A stretch of 6,451 nt of DNA from Candidatus Acetothermia bacterium (lineage in GTDB: Bacteria > Bipolaricaulota > Bipolaricaulia > Bipolaricaulales > Bipolaricaulaceae), in contig JAGDVW010000069.1 of NCBI GenBank assembly GCA_023255835.1, positions 1 through 6,451 on the forward strand, read 5' to 3'. The translations under genes were made by a program, and so were the position numbers. Within the stretch, counting starts at the first letter, position 1, and each line of letters starts with the position of its first letter. Below the pieces are notes generated by a model. It was not told the DNA's origin, searched no databases, and worked only from the letters and a program-made list of their open reading frames with translations. Of this stretch, positions 1 to 3,988 are shown piece by piece.

Positions 1-354
1 CTCCTCTACCTTGATCTTTGGACCCGCAGGACCCAAACGGTCCAGGTGAAGCGGGCGGAGAATTGCCCCACCTGTGTAGGCCGGGATTTTTCGTTCCTCC
101 GAGAGGCCTCGAGCACAACCGCGCTTTGCGGGGAGGCCATCCAAGTGCTTCCCCGGAAGTCAGGCTCCCTCGATCTTTCCGCCCTTGCCCAGCGTCTTTC
201 CCGCCTGGGGAAAGCGGAGCTCCGGGGGAACGTGCTCTTCGCCGAAATAGAAGGGGCTTCCTTCATTGTTTTTCCCGACGGAAGGGCCCTCATAAAGGGG
301 GTGGCCGATGAGGGAAGGGCCCAGGCCCTCTACGACCAATTCATCGCCCGCTGA
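1..354 (+). CDS. ThiF/MoeB/HesA-family adenylyltransferase, C-terminal part (5' end outside window)
   Basis: The frame is open from base 1 and ends at TGA 352-354, giving the last 117 residues of a longer protein. A CPTC motif at fragment residues 22-25 matches the second CxxC pair of the structural zinc site in E1-like enzymes. A further Cys lies in ALCGEAIQV (41-49). A C-terminal domain follows, ending in FPDGRALIKG and an LYDQFIAR tail, as in the longer (about 330-340 residue) ThiF-type proteins that extend well past the zinc site. Family members adenylate the C-terminal glycine of ubiquitin-like sulfur carriers (ThiS, MoaD and relatives) in thiamine, molybdopterin or tRNA thiolation pathways. 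The ATP-binding Rossmann domain lies outside the window, so the partner cannot be named. An internal ATG at 46 is not the start, because conserved family sequence continues upstream. The 3' end overlaps the convergent TPR gene by 14 bp. Confidence 0.8.
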   Translation, partial: LLYLDLWTRRTQTVQVKRAENCPTCVGRDFSFLREASSTTALCGEAIQVLPRKSGSLDLSALAQRLSRLGKAELRGNVLFAEIEGASFIVFPDGRALIKGVADEGRAQALYDQFIAR

Positions 355-874
355 GCCTCCCCACAAGCCAGGCTAAAAAGAAAACCAGGGCCAAAAGGCC
401 CACGGGAACCAACATCATCGGCCAAGCCAGCCGCAAGATCGCCTTCTTCTGCGCGGGGGTGAGCTCCACCTTTTTGGGGTAACGGATCTCTAACCTTCGC
501 GCTTTCTTCAGCATCTTCACGGATTCCGCGATCTTCCCCTGCTTTCGGTAGACCACGCCCAAATTGTGGTGGGCGGAGGCATGATGGGGATCCTCCTGGA
601 TGGCCCGCTGGTAGGCGTACTCCGCGCGGGAGAGGTCCCCGGCGTCGAAGTAGACGTTGCCCAAACGGAAGTAAATCGCGGCCTTCTCCTCGCCATAGCG
701 GAGGAGATCCACCAAAAGATCGATGGCTTCTTTGTGGCGCTTTTGGCGGCGTAGCTCCTCCGCGTACCTTAAGGCGTCCTGGACCAACGCCCGGCGCTCG
801 GAGGTCGTCAGCTCGCCGGGGTCAGGGAGCGGAGGGACGAAAGCCTTTCCTTCACCGCTTTGATATCCTGCCAT
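341..874 (-). CDS. Tail-anchored tetratricopeptide-repeat (TPR) protein
   Basis: From the ATG at 874 the product is 177 aa. It has about three TPR units: a first near residues 33-64, a clear one at about 65-98 (FRLGNVYFDAGDLSRAEYAY) and another at about 99-132 (HHNLGVVYRKQGKIAESV). A basic linker follows, then one hydrophobic segment at about 149-171 and a short GRLSGR tail. There is no signal peptide, so the repeats probably face the cytoplasm, held at the membrane by the C-terminal anchor. TPRs mediate protein contacts; the partner is unknown. The start is uncertain. ATG 874 overlaps the end of the UDG gene by 67 bp and has no well-placed ribosome site. A CTG at 811 overlaps the UDG stop (CTGA), and a TTG at 787 would give 148 aa. 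N-terminal residues such as DPGELTTSERRAL look like genuine protein, which favours the longer form. The gene is probably translated from the tRNA-Gly/UDG transcript. Confidence 0.75.
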   Translation of the reverse strand: MAGYQSGEGKAFVPPLPDPGELTTSERRALVQDALRYAEELRRQKRHKEAIDLLVDLLRYGEEKAAIYFRLGNVYFDAGDLSRAEYAYQRAIQEDPHHASAHHNLGVVYRKQGKIAESVKMLKKARRLEIRYPKKVELTPAQKKAILRLAWPMMLVPVGLLALVFFLAWLVGRLSGR

Positions 875-1410
875 GTCAGATATTTTGGGCTTCCCTTGGC
901 CGAGCTGGGATTGCGCAGAAGATAGCTGGGATGGAACATGGGGAAGATTTCGATCCCGCCCTTCCAGGGGAAGAAGCGGCCCCGAAGATCATTGATCCCG
1001 TCGTTTCGGCCCAAAAGCCAGTGGGTGGGGGTGTTGCCCAAGGTCACGATGATCTTGGGCTGAACGAGGCCGATTTGGGCGGAAAGCCACTCCCAGCACG
1101 CGGCCATTTCATCCTTTGTGGGAACGCGGTTCCCCGGGGGCCGGCACTTCACCACGTTGGTGATGTACACCTCTTCCCGGGGGATCCCCGCGCTCTCCAG
1201 GATCTTGGTGAGGAGCTGGCCGGCTGGGCCCACGAACGGCCGGCCGGTCTGATCTTCCACCTCGCCGGGAGCTTCGCCGATAAACATCAAATCAGCAGGT
1301 ACGCGGCCTTCGCCGAAGACCACCTGGGTGCGGTTCTCCCAGAGGGCACAGCGCCGACAGAAAAGGACACGCTCCCTTAAATCCGAAAGGGACGGAGAGA
1401 ACTTGGGCAA
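808..1410 (-). CDS. Type-4 (Fe-S cluster) uracil-DNA glycosylase
   Basis: This enzyme removes uracil from DNA, the first step of base-excision repair of deaminated cytosine. Family 4 (UDGa) is a thermostable group carrying a 4Fe-4S cluster. With the TTG start at 1410 the product is 200 aa, close to the Thermus homologue. Four cysteines fit the cluster ligands: C18 and C21 (CRRC), C89 (VVKCRPPGNR) and C105 (MAACWEWL). Their spacing closely matches the known family pattern. Motif A is GEAPGEVEDQTGRPFVG at about 45-61, and the second active-site motif is HPSYLLR beginning at H160. The TTG at 1410 is chosen because GGGAGGTG lies just upstream with GGAGG eight bases away. An earlier in-frame TTG at 1440 falls inside the tRNA-Gly gene, and GTG 1419 overlaps the ribosome site itself. 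The gene has no separate promoter that I can see and appears to be transcribed from the tRNA promoter. Confidence 0.93.
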   Translation of the reverse strand: MPKFSPSLSDLRERVLFCRRCALWENRTQVVFGEGRVPADLMFIGEAPGEVEDQTGRPFVGPAGQLLTKILESAGIPREEVYITNVVKCRPPGNRVPTKDEMAACWEWLSAQIGLVQPKIIVTLGNTPTHWLLGRNDGINDLRGRFFPWKGGIEIFPMFHPSYLLRNPSSAKGSPKYLTWQDIKAVKERLSSLRSLTPAS

Positions 1411-1416
1411 GGGATG

Positions 1417-1424
1417 CACCTCCC
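1417..1424 (-). promoter_or_regulatory. Ribosome binding site of the UDG gene
   Basis: Read on the minus strand the sequence is GGGAGGTG, with the GGAGG core at 1423-1419 and eight bases to the TTG at 1410. The site begins four bases after the CCA end of the tRNA, so the UDG leader is essentially the spacer left by tRNA 3' processing. It decides between the candidate UDG starts. Confidence 0.8.
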
Positions 1425-1428
1425 GGAC

Positions 1429-1504
1429 TGGAGCGGGCAACGGGAATCGAACCCGCGGCCTTCGGCTTGGGACGCCGACGCTCTACCAACTGAGCTATGC
1501 CCGC
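1429..1504 (-). tRNA. tRNA-Gly(CCC), CCA encoded
   Basis: The minus strand folds as a complete 76-nt cloverleaf. The acceptor stem is GCGGGCA pairing with TGCCCGC (7 of 7). The D arm is GCTC/GAGC around AGTTGGTA, the anticodon stem is TCGGC/GCCGA with loop GTCCCAA, and the T arm is GCGGG/CCCGT around TTCGATT. The anticodon CCC (plus positions 1469-1471) reads GGG codons, which are common in the genes here. U73, the usual bacterial glycine discriminator, and an encoded CCA (1431-1429) complete the molecule. It sits 18 bp after the pgk stop and 18 bp before the UDG start. No terminator follows it, so its precursor probably continues into the UDG mRNA. Confidence 0.97.
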
Positions 1505-1514
1505 GTCCGGGGTA

Positions 1515-1520
1515 ATTATA
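1515..1520 (-). promoter_or_regulatory. -10 box (TATAAT) of the tRNA-Gly/UDG/TPR unit
   Basis: A perfect TATAAT on the minus strand ends ten bases before the tRNA 5' end, inside the 18-bp gap after the pgk stop. In GC-rich DNA an exact consensus at this position is unlikely to be chance. Initiation would fall about 3-5 bases before the mature tRNA. The -35 region would lie within the last pgk codons. The best match there is poor (TGGAGG at 1545-1540, 19-bp spacer), so pgk read-through may also contribute. Confidence 0.65.
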
Positions 1521-1522
1521 CC

Positions 1523-2704
1523 TCAGGCGGCGCGGAGGGCCTCCAGGGCCGGCATGGGCTCACCCTGGAGGAAGCTCAAAGTGGCTCCCCCGCCGGTGGA
1601 GACGTAGCCGAACTTCTCGGTGAGGCCCAGCTTCTCCACGGCTTCCGCCGTCTCGCCCCCGCCCACCACGGTGAAAGCTTTGGAATTGATGAGGGCCCGG
1701 GCGATGGCCTCCGTGCCCTTCCCGAAGGGCGGGACCTCGAAAGCCCCCATGGGGCCGGTCCACACCACCGTTCCCGCCCGCTGGATCACCTCGGCAAACC
1801 TCCCCACCGTGGCCGGCCCGATATCCAGGCCCATCCACCCCTCCGGAATGGCTTGGACGGAAATGACCTTCACCTCCACGCCCTCCCTCAGCTCCGGTGC
1901 CACCACCACGTCCACGGGAAGATGCAATTCCTTCCCTTTCTCCTCGATCTGCTTCATGAGATCCTTGATGGTGGGGATGAGCTTTTCGTCGAGGACGGAT
2001 TTCCCCACCTTGAGGCCCTGGGCCGCGAGGAAGGTGAAGGCCACTCCGCCGCCGATGAGGAACCCATCGACGTGCGGAAGGAGGCCGGTGAGGACCCCGA
2101 GCTTATCCTTGGCCTTTTTCCCGCCCACAAGCACATAAAACGGCCGGCGGGGATTGGCAAGGAGGCCGGAAAGGACCTCCACCTCCTTCTCCATGAGAAA
2201 GCCCGCATAGGCCGGAAGGTATTTTGTGACCCCCACCGTGGAGGCGTGGGCCCGATGAGCGGTGGCGAAGGCGTCGTTCACGAAAACATCGAAGGGTTCA
2301 GCGAGGGCTTTGGCAAATTTTGGATCATTCTCCTCCTCGCCGGGGTGGAACCGCACGTTCTCCAGCATCAGGATTTCCCCGTCCCTGAGGGAGGCCACGG
2401 CCTTGCGCACCTCCGGGCCGATGCAGTCGGAAAGGCAGGGCACGGGTTTCCCCAAGAGTTTGCTCAGCCTCTCCGCCACGGGCCGGAGCCTGAGCTCCTC
2501 CACCACCTTCCCCTCCGGCCGGCCGAGGTGCGAACACACCGCCACCCTGGCCCCCCGCTCCAAAAGCCATTTGAGGGTGGGAAGAACCGCGCGGATCCTG
2601 GAATCGTCCGCCACCTTACCATCGGAAAGGGGTACATTCAAATCCGCGCGAAAAAGAACCCGCTTTCCCGCCGGGTCCAGCTCCCGGACCGTGCGCAATT
2701 TCAT
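1523..2704 (-). CDS. pgk: Phosphoglycerate kinase
   Basis: This cytoplasmic glycolytic enzyme interconverts 1,3-bisphosphoglycerate plus ADP and 3-phosphoglycerate plus ATP. The ATG at 2704 gives 393 aa, the normal monomeric length; a GTG at 2713 would add three residues. In 2704-start numbering, the N-terminal substrate-binding half has RADLNVPL (about 19-26), SHLGRP (58-63), LENVRFHPGEEENDP (114-128) and a VNDAFATAHRAHAST stretch (142-156). The nucleotide half has GGKKAKDKL (194-202), WTGPMGAFE (315-323), GGGETAEAV (348-356) and STGGGATLSFLQG (369-381). Two spots depart from the common consensus: GGKKAKDKL in place of GGAKVSDKI-like sequence, and LSFLQG where an acidic residue usually follows the leucine. 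Basic residues for ADP binding remain. No Shine-Dalgarno precedes either start, and a promoter lies just upstream, so the leader must be very short. The tRNA-Gly gene follows after 18 bp without a terminator. Confidence 0.97.
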   Translation of the reverse strand: MKLRTVRELDPAGKRVLFRADLNVPLSDGKVADDSRIRAVLPTLKWLLERGARVAVCSHLGRPEGKVVEELRLRPVAERLSKLLGKPVPCLSDCIGPEVRKAVASLRDGEILMLENVRFHPGEEENDPKFAKALAEPFDVFVNDAFATAHRAHASTVGVTKYLPAYAGFLMEKEVEVLSGLLANPRRPFYVLVGGKKAKDKLGVLTGLLPHVDGFLIGGGVAFTFLAAQGLKVGKSVLDEKLIPTIKDLMKQIEEKGKELHLPVDVVVAPELREGVEVKVISVQAIPEGWMGLDIGPATVGRFAEVIQRAGTVVWTGPMGAFEVPPFGKGTEAIARALINSKAFTVVGGGETAEAVEKLGLTEKFGYVSTGGGATLSFLQGEPMPALEALRAA

Positions 2705-2722
2705 GGCAATCACCGAACATAA

Positions 2723-2751
2723 ATTCTATGCCATTCTCCCAATCAAGGCAA
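2723..2751 (-). promoter_or_regulatory. Probable pgk promoter (TTGCCT, 17 bp, TAGAAT)
   Basis: On the minus strand TTGCCT (2751-2746, 4 of 6 to consensus) and TAGAAT (2728-2723, 5 of 6) are separated by the ideal 17 bp. They sit in the most AT-rich part of the pgk/LolA-like intergenic gap. Predicted initiation near 2716 leaves about 12 nt before ATG 2704, or about 3 nt before GTG 2713. This is a visual match only; no start site has been mapped. Confidence 0.5.
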
Positions 2752-2768
2752 ACGACGAAGGTTTCGAG

Positions 2769-2773
2769 TAGGA
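2769..2773 (+). promoter_or_regulatory. Ribosome binding site deciding the start of the LolA-like gene
   Basis: TAGGA lies six bases before GTG 2780, a normal spacing, and directly abuts the alternative TTG at 2774. It therefore favours the GTG start. It is only a partial match to the consensus. Confidence 0.4.
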
Positions 2774-2779
2774 TTGGGC

Positions 2780-3442
2780 GTGCCTTGGTGGACGGTCCTT
2801 TTGGTTTTGACCCTGGCCCTGCTGGGCGCGGCCTTCCTCTGGCCCTGGCTCGTCCCCGACGAAAACCAGCGGGCCCTGGAGCGCCTGAGCGAGGTGATCC
2901 GGACTTGGGCGGGGTTACGGGATATTCAAGCGGATTTGGTCCTCCTTAGACCGGGAGAGCCCGTCCTGCGCCTTGGGGTCCTCTACCTGGCCGGCTTGGC
3001 CGTGCGCCTGGAGATAAAGGAGCCCGCGGAGCTCGCGGGCGAGGTCTATGCTCTACGGGCCGTGCCGGAGGGCTGGCTTTTGGTCCATTCCCGGCCGAAA
3101 CTCTCCTTGGGATTGGAGGCGCGCTTCCCTGAAGCGGTCCTGGGCAAGATCCTCGGGGAATTGGGAAACCCCTCTTGGGAAAAGCTCAGGGTGACCACAC
3201 CGAAGGAGAACACCCTTGCCATTTCTGGCCTCACCGGCCCTTTCGCCGCCGTGGAGCTCGAGCTTGGTGAAACTTTTTCTCTACCGAACAGGATCGTCAT
3301 CTTCACAAACGACGGGGAAAGGCTGGAGGTCCAGGTGCAAAACCTCCAAGTGAATAAAGGCCTGGAGCTTCGGGACCTGCTCCTTTTGGATCCCCTTCCT
3401 ACTCGTTGGATCCCGATTCCGATTCCTGAAGGCGGCGCCTGA
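2780..3442 (+). CDS. Membrane-anchored protein with a LolA-like periplasmic domain, function unknown
   Basis: The product is 220 aa from GTG 2780. A hydrophobic segment at about residues 5-26 has no lipobox cysteine and no obvious cleavage site, so it reads as an N-terminal anchor. The rest is an exported beta-rich domain. Its opening helix-plus-strand (RTWAGLRDIQADLVLL) and a late LPNRIVIFTNDGERLEVQV segment followed by NLQVNKGLELRDLLLLD resemble the LolA/RseB-like lipid-binding fold seen in lipoprotein carriers and DUF4292-type proteins. That similarity is a pattern impression, not a database match, and the name LolA is not warranted. GTG 2780 is preferred because TAGGA (2769-2773) lies six bases upstream; a TTG at 2774 would abut that site. 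The gene is divergent from pgk, and its 3' end overlaps the opposite-strand DUF151 gene by 44 bp. A role in envelope lipid or lipoprotein handling is possible. Confidence 0.7.
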   Translation: MPWWTVLLVLTLALLGAAFLWPWLVPDENQRALERLSEVIRTWAGLRDIQADLVLLRPGEPVLRLGVLYLAGLAVRLEIKEPAELAGEVYALRAVPEGWLLVHSRPKLSLGLEARFPEAVLGKILGELGNPSWEKLRVTTPKENTLAISGLTGPFAAVELELGETFSLPNRIVIFTNDGERLEVQVQNLQVNKGLELRDLLLLDPLPTRWIPIPIPEGGA

Positions 3443-3902
3443 TCTCCGCCAAGGAGAACTCCTGCTCCACGAATTTTTCGAACTGCTCCTCCTCGGCGAA
3501 CGGGGATTCGATGGAAGCCTGTTCGAAGACCTCGTCGGCGATGAAGATGGGGGCCCGCACCCGCAAGGCCAAAGCGATGGCGTCGGACGGCCGGGAATCC
3601 AATTCCTTCACCTCGCCCTGGGCATCCCGCAGGACGAGCTTTGCGTAGAACACCCCATCCTTGATCTGGGTGATCACCACCTGAACCAAGGTGGCGCCCA
3701 AGGCGGCGAGGAGCTCCTTCATGAGGTCGTGGGGAAGGGGGCGGGGGAAGCGCTGACCCTGAAGCTCCAGGGCGATAGAGATCGCCTCCGGCTCAGCGAT
3801 CCAAATGGGCATGGCCTTCGTGGAGTTGCGATCTTTAAGAAGGACCACGGGGCTCTTAGTAGCTGGGTCCATGAGCAGCGCCCGTACTTCCGCCTCCCGC
3901 AT
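3399..3902 (-). CDS. Bifunctional nuclease family protein (BFN/DUF151)
   Basis: The product is 167 aa and matches the DUF151 family along its length. The N-terminus is a strand followed by SPVVLLKD (17-24), then MPIWIAEPEAISI (31-43), RPLPHDLMKELLAALGA (54-70), DGVFYAKLVL (82-91) and the signature DSRPSDAIALALR (102-114) with APIFIADEV (117-125). An acidic helical tail ends the protein. Plant and some bacterial members have been reported to cut DNA and RNA; most bacterial members, including a Thermotoga protein of known structure, have no proven role. The ATG at 3902 is chosen because AAGGAGG lies five bases upstream and the family normally begins here. A longer frame from TTG 3938 would place the -10 box inside the coding region. 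The gene is transcribed divergently from glmS, and its last 44 bp are antisense to the end of the LolA-like gene. Confidence 0.9.
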   Translation of the reverse strand: MREAEVRALLMDPATKSPVVLLKDRNSTKAMPIWIAEPEAISIALELQGQRFPRPLPHDLMKELLAALGATLVQVVITQIKDGVFYAKLVLRDAQGEVKELDSRPSDAIALALRVRAPIFIADEVFEQASIESPFAEEEQFEKFVEQEFSLAEIRRRLQESESGSNE

Positions 3903-3907
3903 CTCCG

Positions 3908-3914
3908 CCTCCTT
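3908..3914 (-). promoter_or_regulatory. Ribosome binding site of the DUF151 gene
   Basis: A full AAGGAGG on the minus strand with a five-base spacer to ATG 3902. It is the strongest such site in the window and fixes the start. Neither glmS nor pgk has an equivalent. Confidence 0.85.
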
Positions 3915-3924
3915 GCGCCACACC

Positions 3925-3930
3925 ATTATA
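3925..3930 (-). promoter_or_regulatory. -10 box (TATAAT) of the DUF151 gene
   Basis: An exact TATAAT on the minus strand lies 22 bp before ATG 3902, with the ribosome site in between. Initiation about seven bases downstream would leave a leader of roughly 15-17 nt that still contains AAGGAGG. No good -35 is present: TTCACC at 3951-3946 matches 4 of 6 but with only a 15-bp spacer. Confidence 0.65.
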
Positions 3931-3941
3931 CGACCCAAGGG

Positions 3942-3971
3942 CGAAGGTGAACATAGCGCACATCACCCTCG
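3942..3971. repeat. Imperfect inverted repeat in the DUF151/glmS divergent promoter region
   Basis: The arms CGAAGGTGA (3942-3950) and TCACCCTCG (3963-3971) are complementary at 8 of 9 positions around a 12-base spacer. Arm centres are 21 bp apart, about two helical turns. The repeat lies between the two opposed TATAAT boxes, where the -35 elements of both promoters would be. This suits a dimeric regulator acting on both genes, though no protein is known to bind it and short imperfect repeats can arise by chance. Confidence 0.4.
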
Positions 3972-3974
3972 GGC

Positions 3975-3980
3975 TATAAT
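3975..3980 (+). promoter_or_regulatory. -10 box (TATAAT) of glmS, implying a leaderless mRNA
   Basis: An exact TATAAT ends eight bases before the glmS ATG at 3989, so transcription should begin at or within a few bases of the start codon. It is flanked by GGGC and GCCC. No Shine-Dalgarno fits in the remaining space. No good -35 is seen at 17 bp spacing (CATAGC at 3952-3957). Confidence 0.65.
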
Positions 3981-3988
3981 GCCCAGCC

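Noticed and set aside
1227..1246. GGCCGGCCGG palindromic run within the UDG gene
   Set aside because: It encodes conserved UDG motif A (GRPFVG) in GC-rich codons. Similar runs are expected by chance.
1408..1440. UDG start at TTG 1440, giving 210 aa
   Set aside because: That codon lies inside the tRNA-Gly acceptor stem. TTG 1410 has a well-spaced GGGAGG and matches family length.
1429..1504. tRNA-Gly as an integration (att) site of a mobile element
   Set aside because: No repeat of the tRNA 3' end, no integrase and no foreign-looking DNA lie nearby.
1328..2722. 464-residue open frame on the plus strand
   Set aside because: It runs antisense through the UDG start, the tRNA and nearly all of pgk. 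Its composition is the low-complexity His/Gly/Pro-rich type expected from GC-rich shadows of a real gene.
3903..3938. DUF151 protein start at TTG 3938
   Set aside because: It would place the TATAAT and AAGGAGG within the coding region, and the family begins at the ATG at 3902.
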